A stretch of 17,755 bases of DNA. Source: Anaeroglomus sp964550565 (lineage in GTDB: Bacteria > Planctomycetota > Phycisphaerae > Sedimentisphaerales > Anaerohalosphaeraceae). Shown here piece by piece: positions 1 through 7,983 of the stretch. The number at the start of each line of letters is the position of its first letter. Position 1 is the first letter of the stretch. The notes beneath the pieces are model-generated. The model ran no database searches and was not told the origin of the DNA. It saw only the letters and a program-made list of their open reading frames with translations. The DNA lies in assembly GCA_964550565.1 (NCBI GenBank), contig CAZKAI010000089.1, positions 1 through 17,755 on the forward strand, given 5' to 3'. The position numbers were made by a program, and so were the translations under genes.

Positions 1-1600
1 ATGAGGGCAATCTGGCTGCCTGCGGACTGGCCGCTGGTGTTGTTCCAGAGGATGGAGTTATTCAGGACGATTTTGCTGTCCCACAGACAGATGCCGCCGC
101 CATAATCTGCGGCGGTGTTGTCGGCAATGGTGACAAAATCGACGGACGGAACATTGGGGTCTTCGGCGGACAAGGCCGTGCATTCATAGAAATAGACGCC
201 GCCGCCAAAGCTGCCGGAATGATTGCCTGCGATAACGGAGTGGCTCAGATTAGCAATGGAGTTAATCCAGCAGAAGACTCCGCCGCCTTCGGCTCCGGCG
301 GAATTATTGAGAATCCGGCAGTTGGAGATGAGGGGGCTGCTGCCGTCGCGGCAACTGATGCCGCCGCCGGCACCTGTGGCGGAGTTGCCGAGGAATGTGC
401 AGTCCGCGATCACGGGATTGCTGTTGTAGAGGGCGATAGCTCCACCGTTTTTCCTGAGGATGCTGCCGGCGGCACGATTGTTTTCAAAGACGCAGTGTTT
501 GATGGTTGGGCTGCTGTAGGAACAGAAAATGGCACCGCCGTTGTCATTGATAGAGCCGTTTTTGATGGTCAGACCAGAGAGCATGGAGGCTGCGGTTTCC
601 TGGTTTTCATAGACAAAGGCCCGGCCGGAGCCCTGGCAGTCGATGACGGTTTTTGCCACAATATCAGGATCGATTGGGTCAATGGATCGAATCTGGACAT
701 TTTTGCCGGAAAAGTTGATATTGGTGTTGTTGGGACCGGAATAGATTCCGGGCCAGAGGGTAATGACATCGCCATTGCCTGCTTTGGCCAGTGCGGTTTT
801 TATATCGGGGTACTGGGCCGGGATATCGAGGAAATTGGGGTCGTTTTCGGGTATCATCCGGGCCCAGGCTGGACTGGAGCCGACGTAATTGCAGTCATAT
901 TCGATTCGCATGTAGCCGCCTTCTCCCCAGCCGGGGCCCCATGAGTTGCGCAGATACCAGACGCCGTTTTCGCCCTGCGTGTCGTCCCAGCCGACCAGCA
1001 CGACGGCATGATTGATATCGGTGCCGACATTGGCGTCGAAGATGCCGCCGATATAGCACTGGAACATATCATCGGCGGCGATGCAGACGGCAATCGGGCC
1101 ATAGGTCATAATGGCCTGCTTGAGGGACTNNNNNNNNNNNNNNNNNNNNNNNNNNNNNNNNNNNNNNNNNNNNNNNNNNNNNNNNNNNNNNNNNNNNNNN
1201 NNNNNNNNNNNNNNNNNNNNNNNNNNNNNCTTTGGATGAGGTACTGGCTTTCGACGACTCCCATGGCGGCAAAGGCCCAGCAGGAACCGCAACCGCCCTG
1301 ATTTTTGACAGGAGTACAGCCGTCAAGCTGCCGCCAGTCGAAAGATTCGGGCAAGGGCTGCTGGGGAGGAGGCAGTGCCTGGATTTTCTGAGATGCAACG
1401 CCGGGTGGAATTTTCAGACCACAAAGCTGTTCGAGGGTATATTGGGTGGCGGGGTTGGGGCCGACTCGAAATTTGTATTGTTTCTCCCGTACCCGATTCT
1501 GTACGGCCTGCACATCCGGCCTGGCACCATAATTCAGTCCGGCCAGCAGCACCAGCGACATTCCAACGAACAAACGTGAACACATTTTCTGCATTGGCAT
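1..1600 (-). CDS. Secreted papain-family (C1) cysteine peptidase fused to a parallel beta-helix domain; partial, interrupted by an assembly gap
   Basis: Predicted extracytoplasmic cysteine endopeptidase with an attached repeat domain. The N-terminus has a signal peptide (about residues 1-25, hydrophobic VGMSLVLLAGLNYG), a short pro-region, then the mature start LPESFDWRQLDG and the oxyanion Gln/catalytic Cys motif QGGCGSCWAFA. After the Ns, INHAVVLVGW carries the catalytic His and LRNSWGPGWGEGGY the catalytic Asn, so the triad is complete. From about position 840 leftwards the frame stays open to base 1. It encodes an NosD/polymorphic-membrane-protein-like beta-helix: repeated units such as SSPTIKHCVFENN, NPVIADCTFLGNS and SSPLISNCRILNNS, each followed by GGG loops. 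Two starts are possible: ATG at 1600, or ATG at 1594, which sits 7 bases after a GGGG run. The two sides of the gap are in different frames because the 100 Ns are a placeholder. The C-terminus lies outside the window. Confidence 0.88.
1130..1229. other. Assembly gap (100 Ns)
   Basis: Exactly 100 Ns, the usual placeholder for a scaffold join of unknown size. It falls inside the peptidase domain, between the helix after the catalytic Cys and the strand preceding the catalytic His. Codons begin at positions congruent to 1 mod 3 right of the gap and 2 mod 3 left of it, so for one intact gene the real gap must be 2 mod 3 in length. Comparison with the Cys25-His159 spacing of papain suggests roughly 200-250 missing bases. 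Confidence 0.97.
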
Positions 1601-1920
1601 GCCCCTTCAAAGAGAGTTCTCCTGTCTTTTTCCTTCATCGCTGCGGTGAAAATATAATACCAGTGTATCCCTGGGGGGACACAATAGCAATGCCTATTCT
1701 TTGACGGCCTGCATTATTTGGACTTCGTATTTCGCATCTTCTTATCTGACAATATGTTACAACACATCTAAATCAGCAGCAATCACGCTTTATCCGCATC
1801 AGGAATTGGGCCGTTCTGTTACAGAATAGAATATTAAGACGGGTCGCGCGGGAGACTTTGAGGATGCGGAAAGAAGAGCAAAATCGGGTGTATTGCGGTT
1901 TATTTTCTCATGCATTCGGG

Positions 1921-1926
1921 TATAAT
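1921..1926 (+). promoter_or_regulatory. Candidate -10 element (TATAAT) for the membrane-protein/spermidine-synthase-like unit
   Basis: Perfect TATAAT located 62 bases before the GTG start at 1989. No good -35 is present: TTGCGG is 22 bases upstream, and TTTATT-like hexamers at 16-17 bases are poor. The implied transcript start is near 1933, just ahead of the hairpin at 1936-1952. Confidence 0.35.
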
Positions 1927-1935
1927 GCCGGCAGT

Positions 1936-1952
1936 CCGGACAGTTTGTCCGG
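1936..1952 (+). promoter_or_regulatory. Inverted repeat / short hairpin in the presumed 5' leader
   Basis: CCGGACA-GTT-TGTCCGG is a perfect 7-base inverted repeat with a 3-base loop, GC-rich, about 10 bases downstream of the TATAAT and 36 bases before the GTG start. It could be an operator overlapping the transcript start or a 5'-end stem-loop protecting the mRNA. There is no T run, so it is not an intrinsic terminator. Confidence 0.4.
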
Positions 1953-1988
1953 CGATACAATTTGATTGCTTGCGAAAGGTGTGATTCT

Positions 1989-2672
1989 GTGACGATCCAT
2001 GATTCGACAACGTATCCGCCGGTGGAGTCGGCGGGACCGCGGCGGCGGCTTGCGGCGGCGGCGATGGTGTTTATTGCGTGCGCGTGCGGGTGGTTTATGA
2101 TGGAGCTGGAAATCCTGGGCGTGCGGGTGCTGGTGCCGTATTTCGGCAGCGCGGTGTATGTGATTACCGGCAGCGTGATCGGGGTGTTTCTGCTGAGTTT
2201 GTCGATCGGCTATCTGCTGGGCGGATGGCTGAGCGGCAAGATCAATGCGTGGACCTTGCTGGGGGTGGTGATGATTGCGGTTGGGGTATGGCAGTGCGGG
2301 ATTCCGTTTTTTACAGAGCCGGTGTGCAATGCGATATTTGACCTGGGGCTGGATGAGAAATGGGGATCGCTGCTGGCATCGCTGGTGCTGTTTGGGGCTC
2401 CGACGGTGCTGCTGGGGACGGTATCGCCGACGGTGATGCACTGGCTGACCCGGCAAGCCAGTCAATCGGGATTTAATGCGGGGCTGGTGATGGCAACGTC
2501 GACAATGTCCAGCTTTGCCGGGTGTGTGGTGACGGCGTTTTACCTGGTGCTGTATTCGCTGCGGGATACCCTGTGCATTTCAGGGATAATGCTGTGCGGG
2601 CTGGGTGTGATTGTGCTGGCGGGAGTGATGATCTGGAGCCGAACAAGACAAGGGAAAGGACAACCGCGATGA
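1989..2672 (+). CDS. Six-helix membrane protein, membrane half of a split 'fused MFS/spermidine synthase' system
   Basis: Integral membrane protein of 227 residues. Six hydrophobic helices can be seen, including LAAAAMVFIACACGWFMMEL, VITGSVIGVFLLSLSIGYLL, LLGVVMIAVGVW, ASLVLFGAPTVLLGTVSP, a helix around SSFAGCVVTAFYLVL and GIMLCGLGVIVLAGVMIW. The pattern GAPTVLLGTVSPTVMHWL followed by GLVMATSTMSSFAG matches the membrane part of bacterial fused MFS/spermidine-synthase proteins, whose biochemical role is unknown. I chose GTG at 1989 because AAAGGTG ends 6 bases upstream; the TTG at 1962 lacks such a site. The stop overlaps the next gene's ATG (ATGA at 2669-2672), implying translational coupling. 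The partner domain, normally fused, is here a separate gene. Confidence 0.82.
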   Translation: MTIHDSTTYPPVESAGPRRRLAAAAMVFIACACGWFMMELEILGVRVLVPYFGSAVYVITGSVIGVFLLSLSIGYLLGGWLSGKINAWTLLGVVMIAVGVWQCGIPFFTEPVCNAIFDLGLDEKWGSLLASLVLFGAPTVLLGTVSPTVMHWLTRQASQSGFNAGLVMATSTMSSFAGCVVTAFYLVLYSLRDTLCISGIMLCGLGVIVLAGVMIWSRTRQGKGQPR

Positions 2673-3640
2673 AAAATTCACTGCGATATACGGTTTTGGC
2701 GGGGATGATGTGCCTGGTGTGGCTGTGGCCGGCTGGGTCGGTCTGTCGAGGGGCGCTGTATTCGATGGGCCGGGTGATCCATGAGAAAAATTCGCTCTAC
2801 AACAGCATCTTTGTATATCAGGACGAGTCGGTGGTGACGCTGCGGTTCGGCAAACGGGCGGGACTGCATATTCAGAGCCAGGTGGATATGGAGAATCTGC
2901 GGGAGCATCTGCTGGAGTATTCGAAGATGATGTTCTGCGGGCTGCTGTATAATCCTCAGCCGAAACGGATGCTGGTTCTGGGGCTGGGGGGCGGCGTGAT
3001 CCCGCGGGAGATGCGGTATTATTTTCCGGATATGGAGATTGATGTGGCGGAAATCGACCCGGATATTCCGCCGATTGCGACAAAGTATATGGGATTCAAG
3101 ACCGATGACAAGCTCAAGGTGTACGTGGATGACGGGCGGATGTTTATTAAAAAGCAGCTCCGCCGCAAGCCTGTGCCGCAATATGATATTATTATTCTGG
3201 ATGCGTTCAATGGAGATTATATCCCGTTTCATTTGATGACGAAGGAATTTTTGAAAGAGGTCAGCGGAGTGCTGGATGAGGATGGGGTGGTTGTGGCTAA
3301 TGTGTTCTCGACCAACCAGTTGTTTGATGCGGAATTCAAGACGTTTCTGGATGTATTCCAGCGATGTCAGGTGTTTTTCGGGGATTTGTCGGGCAATGCG
3401 ATGCTGGTGTCGCCGGGGGCGGGATGTGAGGTGTTGACCGTTGAAGAGGCGATGGACAGGGCCGAACAGATTCAGCAGACGCTGGAGCTGTCGTTTGACC
3501 TGGTGGAGGTGGCGGGATGGCTGGATCCGGAAGCGGTTCCAGACCCGAAGGTCAGAGCGCTTACCGACGACCTGGCGCCGGTGAACTGGCTGCGGGAGCA
3601 GGAGGCAAGTTCCGAGAGATCATCCAACTCGGGGCGATAA
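2669..3640 (+). CDS. Spermidine-synthase-like (SpeE-fold) protein with N-terminal signal/anchor
   Basis: 323-residue Rossmann-fold protein of the spermidine synthase family. Motif I is LVLGLGGGVIPREM (about 103-116), the acidic residue after strand 2 lies in DVAEIDPD (about 125-132), VYVDDGRMF (151-159) matches the nucleobase-binding Asp region, and YDIIILDAFNGDYIPFHLMTKEF (172-194) covers the active-site loop. The end LTDDLAPVNWL is typical of the family. The catalytic loop is DAFNGD-IP-HL, as in the membrane-fused subfamily, not the DSTDP-type loop of classical SpeE. Aminopropyl transfer is therefore not assured. Residues 1-28 look like a signal peptide or single anchor (VLAGMMCLVWLWPAGSVCRGA). 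Start ATG has AAAGGA 8 bases upstream and overlaps the preceding stop. It probably acts with the upstream membrane protein. Confidence 0.83.
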   Translation: MKNSLRYTVLAGMMCLVWLWPAGSVCRGALYSMGRVIHEKNSLYNSIFVYQDESVVTLRFGKRAGLHIQSQVDMENLREHLLEYSKMMFCGLLYNPQPKRMLVLGLGGGVIPREMRYYFPDMEIDVAEIDPDIPPIATKYMGFKTDDKLKVYVDDGRMFIKKQLRRKPVPQYDIIILDAFNGDYIPFHLMTKEFLKEVSGVLDEDGVVVANVFSTNQLFDAEFKTFLDVFQRCQVFFGDLSGNAMLVSPGAGCEVLTVEEAMDRAEQIQQTLELSFDLVEVAGWLDPEAVPDPKVRALTDDLAPVNWLREQEASSERSSNSGR

Positions 3641-3665
3641 CTTCATTTGACGCGTTTGGTAAACC

Positions 3666-5528
3666 TCAGTTTCTGGATTGCGGAGTTTGGATTGCAGGGA
3701 ATGAGACGTGCTTCATGTCATGGCCGAGGTAGAAGCCGGGCTGGGTGGGCTGGTTATAACCAACATTCTGCCAGGCAACGCTGAGCCGGTACACCGGATC
3801 ATGCATTAATGTGGGCATGCGAATCGTCGTCGGAATGGTCGTGGTGAAAATCCGCAACTGGCTGCCGTCGCGGGTGGGCAAAATCAATTCTTCGCGCCAA
3901 TCACCGAGAATATCCGCACAGAGACAGGGATTGGATTTGGTTCCATTGATACGGGTGCAGTCGAAGTCTCTGGCCTCGAGGAGGCGGGCGGCTGAGGCTT
4001 CAAGAGGATTCCATTTTTCGATGGTGGTGCCGTTGAGCAATTCCCGCAGGAGGTCGTCATCCCACCAGATACCCATATTGCAGGAGGAGGGTTTGCGGTC
4101 GGCGATTTTCCGGCCTTTGCAGTTGTATAATCCATCCAGACCGCCGCCGACGGCCCAGCATTCATAGCCGGGGTGGCGGGGGTCGATATCCATGGACACC
4201 CCCCGCACGGCATCATTGGATTGCAGCCCCCAGAGGACTTTGCCGGTGGCGGCATCGCGGAGGTTGGCGCCATAGGGATGGCGTGGATCTTCGTGGATGC
4301 CGAAGACTTCCAAGCCGGGGCGGTCGGGGTCAATGTCGGATAAATGCATGGCGTCGCCGTGGCCCAGGCCGGTGGAATACAGTCCCCTGCCGTCGTCGTC
4401 GATGGCGCAGGCGCCGTAGATGATTTCATCTTTACCATCCCCGTCCACATCGCCGACGGACAGATTGTGGTTGCCCTGGCCGCGGTATTTTTCGCCATCG
4501 GGGGCGGAGTCGCTGTCGAAGGTCCACAGGGGAGTCAGTTTGCCGTCGCGCCAGTTCCATGTAGCCAGTACAGTGCGGGTATAATAACCGCGGCACATCA
4601 CGAGGCTGGGGCGCTGGCCATCCAGATAAGCAATGCAGGCCAGAAAACGGTCCACACGGTTGCCGGTGTTGTCTCCCCACGCGGCCACCTGTCCGCGCGG
4701 CGGAATATAGGGGACGGTTGCCAGTTCGGCGCCGGTGCGGCCGTCAAAGACGGTCAGGAACTCGGGGCCGTCGAGGATTTTGCCGTTTTCATTGCGGTAG
4801 TCGGAATTGGGGTCGCCGATCACTTTGCCGGTGCCGTCGATGGTGCCGTCGGCGGTCTTGCAGGCGATTTCCGCCCTGCCGTCGCCGTCGAGGTCATAGA
4901 CCATGAACTGGGTATAGTGGGCTCCTTCGCGGATATTGATGCCCAGGTCAATCCGCCAGAGGAATGTGCCGTCGAGTTTATAGGCTTCCAGCTTGGTCTG
5001 GCCAGTGGTGCCGCTGCCGGAGTTGTCGCGGGGGCGCATCTCCTGCTTGAGGACGATTTCATATTGGCCATCACCGTCGAGGTCGCTGACCGAGGCATCG
5101 CCGGGGCGATGACGCGGGAGGGTTTTGAGGGGGATTGTCAGATAGGGCTGGATGGGGGTATCAGCCGGTAATACCAGGGGCTTATCTGCGGGTTGTTCTT
5201 TGCCGCCGAGGATGGTGCTGACTTGATAGCCAACCGCTGTGGAAAAATCGGCCTGGGTATCGACAAAACAGGTTTGGTCTGTAATCGGGACAGGGTTGAG
5301 TTTTGTCGGGTTTTTGCCGTCACGGGTGCGGATCAGATTGAATGCGATTTCTTTGGAATCGGCGCCCAGCAGCCGCCAACTGAGAAATACAGTGTTGGGG
5401 CCAGTGCGAATCGCAACGAGGCCGCGGTCGAGGTATTCCATCCGACGAGCGTCACCCTGGGCGACAAGGCCGGTTGCCATCCATAAAACGGCTGCTGTGA
5501 ACCCGATATATCGATACTGCGTAATCAT
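3666..5528 (-). CDS. Rhamnogalacturonan endolyase, polysaccharide lyase family 11 (YesW-like)
   Basis: Secreted lyase of 620 residues, the usual PL11 length. It is expected to cleave the rhamnose-galacturonate backbone of pectic rhamnogalacturonan I by beta-elimination, with calcium. It has a signal peptide (1-27, ending near VAQGDA), then the typical start MEYLDRGLVAI and FLSWRLLG beta-domain (about 30-130). An eight-bladed-propeller body follows, with Ca-binding loops DLDGDGQYE (149-157), DLDGDGRAEIACKTADGT (212-229) and DVDGDGKDEIIYGACAID (360-377). GLGHGDAMHLSDIDP (387-401) and the C-terminal HDPVYRLSVAWQNVGYNQP (576-594) are strongly family-like. The ATG has GGAG 7 bases upstream. No dockerin-like tail is present, unlike two of its neighbours. 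It ends 25 bases from the convergent spermidine-synthase-like gene. Diverges from the propeller gene. Confidence 0.95.
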   Translation of the reverse strand: MITQYRYIGFTAAVLWMATGLVAQGDARRMEYLDRGLVAIRTGPNTVFLSWRLLGADSKEIAFNLIRTRDGKNPTKLNPVPITDQTCFVDTQADFSTAVGYQVSTILGGKEQPADKPLVLPADTPIQPYLTIPLKTLPRHRPGDASVSDLDGDGQYEIVLKQEMRPRDNSGSGTTGQTKLEAYKLDGTFLWRIDLGINIREGAHYTQFMVYDLDGDGRAEIACKTADGTIDGTGKVIGDPNSDYRNENGKILDGPEFLTVFDGRTGAELATVPYIPPRGQVAAWGDNTGNRVDRFLACIAYLDGQRPSLVMCRGYYTRTVLATWNWRDGKLTPLWTFDSDSAPDGEKYRGQGNHNLSVGDVDGDGKDEIIYGACAIDDDGRGLYSTGLGHGDAMHLSDIDPDRPGLEVFGIHEDPRHPYGANLRDAATGKVLWGLQSNDAVRGVSMDIDPRHPGYECWAVGGGLDGLYNCKGRKIADRKPSSCNMGIWWDDDLLRELLNGTTIEKWNPLEASAARLLEARDFDCTRINGTKSNPCLCADILGDWREELILPTRDGSQLRIFTTTIPTTIRMPTLMHDPVYRLSVAWQNVGYNQPTQPGFYLGHDMKHVSFPAIQTPQSRN

Positions 5529-5594
5529 CCTTATGCTCCGGCTGCATTTTGTTCAGATATCCTTTTGACGCTGTCTGCCTGTGCAGAATAACGA

Positions 5595-5620
5595 AAAAGC
5601 TTGAATGCTCAAGGGCTTTT
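5595..5620. repeat. Inverted repeat in the divergent spacer between PL11 and the propeller gene
   Basis: AAAAGCTTGA - ATGC - TCAA(GG)GCTTTT: a 10-base stem with a 2-base bulge, or a perfect CTTGA-ATGC-TCAAG core (5600-5613). It is flanked by A-rich and AT-rich sequence (ATATAAAATATATTT follows). It lies about 70 bases upstream of the PL11 start, so it may be an operator or a terminator-like element. Confidence 0.35.
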
Positions 5621-5694
5621 ATATAAAATATATTTACGGATTTCAGGGAGAAAACGCATGTTTGGATGGGATTCATCGACTTGTGTATTTTTGC

Positions 5695-5711
5695 CAGCAG
5701 GTGTACTGCTG
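5695..5711. repeat. Short inverted repeat upstream of the propeller gene
   Basis: CAGCAG-GTGTA-CTGCTG, 6-base perfect arms around a 5-base centre, about 90 bases before the ATG at 5800. It is a possible regulator-binding site, but a repeat this short may be chance. Confidence 0.25.
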
Positions 5712-5799
5712 TAAATGACAAGGAGGACGAACACGCTTTCTGACATTTCTCTGTGGAATTCAAATCGGAACGAGGGTTTTATATGGAAAGGAACAACCT

Positions 5800-7938
5800 A
5801 TGAAAACGTTACCCAATCTTTTTTCTATTGTCGCCATGCTCATCATGATGTATGGCGGTTTGATTGAACCTGTTGCGGCCCAGTGTCCTGAACAATGGAT
5901 TGGCGGCCATGGAATCCCCGGTGTCAGCGGCACCATAAATGTCACCATGGCATGGGATCCTGATGGTGCCGGTCCCCAGCCGGAAATGCTGGTTGCAGGC
6001 GGCAATTTCACGATTGCCGGAGCAACTACAGCCAATCGGATCGCGGTCTGGGATGGCGTTTCCTGGAAACCTCTGGGTGCCGGGATGAATGGTGAGGTCA
6101 ATGCCCTGACGGTCTACAACGGCCAGTTGATTGCCGGCGGTAATTTTACCACGGCCGGAGTACTGACCTGCAACCGCATCGCCCGCTGGGATGGCTTGAC
6201 CTGGCAGCCGCTGGGAACGGGGATGAACTCCAATGTCTATGCATTAACGACTTTCGGGGGTCGGCTGATTGCCGCGGGACATTTTACGACGGCCGGCGGC
6301 GCGGCGGCCAATTATATTGCACGATGGGACGGGGTTTCATGGACCCCGCTGGGCAGCGGCACGGGCAATTACATATTAGATCTGCAGGTCCACAATGGTC
6401 TGCTGGTGGCCGGGGGCAATTTCACCACGGCCGGCGGCAATCCTGCCAATTATATTGCCCGCTGGACCGGTGCGGCATGGCAGAGTTTTGGCGACACACT
6501 CAACGGGGCCGTCCGTACCCTGGCCATATACAGCGGTCAACTGGTGGCGGGAGGCGACTTTAATAAAGTCGGGCTTAACACGGTGAACTATGCCATTCGA
6601 TGGGATGGAACGGCCTGGCAGTCTTTTGGTACAGGGGTCAATTCCAGTGTTCATGCCATGACGGAGTATGCAGGCCAGCTTGTCATCGGCGGCGATTTCA
6701 CACAGGCCGCTGGAAGTCCTGCTTTACGGGCAGCCGCCTGGAATGGTGCTTCATGGCAAACTCTTGACAATGGGCTTAATGCACGGGTCACAAGCTTATC
6801 TCTCTATGGCGGTCAATTGATCTGCGGCGGCAATTTTACCACGGCCAATGGTGTAGCCACCAACTATCTGGCCCAATGGAACGGCAGTGACTGGCAATCC
6901 ATCGGGAAGGGATTGTTCTATAATGGAAACCAATCCTATGTTCTGGCCATGACTACGTATAATGGCGAACTGATAGGCGGCGGAAACTTCACTGCTATCG
7001 GCAGTGCACCGACAAGCTTTGTTGCACGGTGGGACGGGGCCATCTGGCATCCTCTTGGCGCTGAAATAGACGGGATTGTCCGTGCCCTGATTGTCTATAA
7101 TGGAACACTGATTGCCGGCGGCGACTTTGCCGGCCATATTGCCTGGTGGAATGGTACGGCATGGCAGACCCTGGGCGGAGGAACCGACCAGGCGGTTCGG
7201 GCCCTGGCCATTTATAATGGACAACTGATTGCCGGGGGTGATTTTTATGTCACCGGCTCGGGACCGGCTGACTTTATCGCCGCATGGGATGGGGCGTCGT
7301 GGCAACCGCTCAATTTCGGTGTCAATAATGTCGTTCGGGCCATGACGGTCTATAACGGAGAATTATTTGTCGGGGGAGACCTTACAGCCGCCAGCGGAAT
7401 TCCGGCATCCTTTGTCGCCAGTTGGAACGGTTCTGTGTGGAAATCGGCGGCAGGCGGATTCAATGCCAGGGTCTATGCTCTGACTGTCTATGGGTCGAAA
7501 CTGATTGCCGGAGGCGAGTTTACCAACGCACCGGGAACGATTGCCACGCCAGTCAGTTATATCGCCGCATGGGATGGCGTTTCCTGGCAGCCCGTCGGCA
7601 ACGGGACCAATTATTTTGTGTATGCTCTGACCACCATGAAGGGGCGGCTGCTGGCCGGTGGAGCCTTCACTTACGCGGGAGGTAATCCTGTTTATTACGC
7701 AGCGGGCTGGGATGGTACAGTCTGGCAGGCCCTCGGCAGCGGGACCAATGATTACGTCTATGCTCTGCTGCCCTTCGATGACCAATTGGCGGCCGGCGGA
7801 CGGTTCACGATTGCCGGGGAAAGGGCTTCGGCCTATGTCGCACGCTGGGGTGCATCCCTGCCTGCGGACCTCAATTGTGACGGCCATACAGACTTGCTTG
7901 ATCTGGGCATTCTGTCTTCCCATTGGCTTGAGCCGTAA
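5800..7938 (+). CDS. Secreted 14-repeat beta-propeller protein with C-terminal dockerin-like segment
   Basis: 712 residues, function unknown. The signal peptide is residues 1-27 (FSIVAMLIMMYGGL, cleavage near VAAQ). Residues 43 to about 685 hold 14 degenerate repeats of about 46 residues with the consensus V-AL-VYNGQLIAGGNFTTAGG...NYIARWDG-SWQPLG. Each has the look of a four-stranded propeller blade, akin to Rax2/kelch-like repeats. Fourteen units would fit two seven-bladed propellers; the ninth is about 7 residues short (GGDFAGHIAWWNG). The tail ADLNCDGHTDLLDLGILSSHWLEP (689-712) is a single dockerin-like EF-hand loop plus a W-L motif, common in Phycisphaerae secreted proteins and presumably a surface or sorting tag. 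The ATG has AAAGGA 7 bases upstream. The gene diverges from PL11 and is followed by hairpins at 7984-8031. Confidence 0.88.
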   Translation: MKTLPNLFSIVAMLIMMYGGLIEPVAAQCPEQWIGGHGIPGVSGTINVTMAWDPDGAGPQPEMLVAGGNFTIAGATTANRIAVWDGVSWKPLGAGMNGEVNALTVYNGQLIAGGNFTTAGVLTCNRIARWDGLTWQPLGTGMNSNVYALTTFGGRLIAAGHFTTAGGAAANYIARWDGVSWTPLGSGTGNYILDLQVHNGLLVAGGNFTTAGGNPANYIARWTGAAWQSFGDTLNGAVRTLAIYSGQLVAGGDFNKVGLNTVNYAIRWDGTAWQSFGTGVNSSVHAMTEYAGQLVIGGDFTQAAGSPALRAAAWNGASWQTLDNGLNARVTSLSLYGGQLICGGNFTTANGVATNYLAQWNGSDWQSIGKGLFYNGNQSYVLAMTTYNGELIGGGNFTAIGSAPTSFVARWDGAIWHPLGAEIDGIVRALIVYNGTLIAGGDFAGHIAWWNGTAWQTLGGGTDQAVRALAIYNGQLIAGGDFYVTGSGPADFIAAWDGASWQPLNFGVNNVVRAMTVYNGELFVGGDLTAASGIPASFVASWNGSVWKSAAGGFNARVYALTVYGSKLIAGGEFTNAPGTIATPVSYIAAWDGVSWQPVGNGTNYFVYALTTMKGRLLAGGAFTYAGGNPVYYAAGWDGTVWQALGSGTNDYVYALLPFDDQLAAGGRFTIAGERASAYVARWGASLPADLNCDGHTDLLDLGILSSHWLEP
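5926..7854 (+). repeat. Fourteen tandem degenerate coding repeats of about 138 bases
   Basis: In-frame repeats encoding the propeller blades. At DNA level the most conserved cores are the stretches coding for (L/V)xAGGxFT and ARWDGxxW. Units have diverged considerably, and the period changes slightly at units 7 (longer), 9 (shorter) and 12 (longer), so this is old internal duplication, not a recent expansion. Confidence 0.85.
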
Positions 7939-7983
7939 TCAAAGACTTTTCAAAAGTGTAATTTGGCAGAACAATAGCTCTAC

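Larger units (their letters stand above)
1601..1988. other. Divergent intergenic region between the peptidase and the membrane-protein/spermidine-synthase-like pair
   Basis: 388 bases with no credible gene. It should hold promoters for both flanking genes. On the minus strand, TTGTGT (1679-1684) and TATTAT (1654-1659), 19 bases apart, form a weak promoter-like pair about 55 bases from the peptidase start. On the plus strand there is a TATAAT at 1921-1926. A small palindrome TTCTG-TTA-CAGAA lies at 1814-1826; it could be an operator, but a match this short may be chance. Nothing else stands out. Confidence 0.5.

Noticed and set aside
219..944. 241-codon plus-strand open frame
   Set aside because: It is antisense to the beta-helix coding frame, whose repeats and catalytic-domain motifs are unambiguous on the minus strand. 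The plus-strand product is low-complexity Ala/Gly/Val.
1962..1988. TTG start adding nine codons to the membrane protein
   Set aside because: No Shine-Dalgarno-like sequence precedes it, while GTG 1989 has AAAGGTG at good distance.
4344..5171. 275-codon plus-strand open frame inside the PL11 gene
   Set aside because: The minus-strand frame encodes a full-length PL11 with calcium loops and a signal peptide; the plus-strand frame is a composition shadow without motifs or a ribosome site.
5452..5763. 103-codon minus-strand frame across the PL11 start
   Set aside because: It overlaps the PL11 signal-peptide region in another frame, shows no domain, and would occupy the divergent promoter region.
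5926..7854. Regular repeats considered as a CRISPR or satellite array
   Set aside because: The units keep one reading frame, are about 138 bases long without distinct spacers, and diverge as protein-coding blades do.
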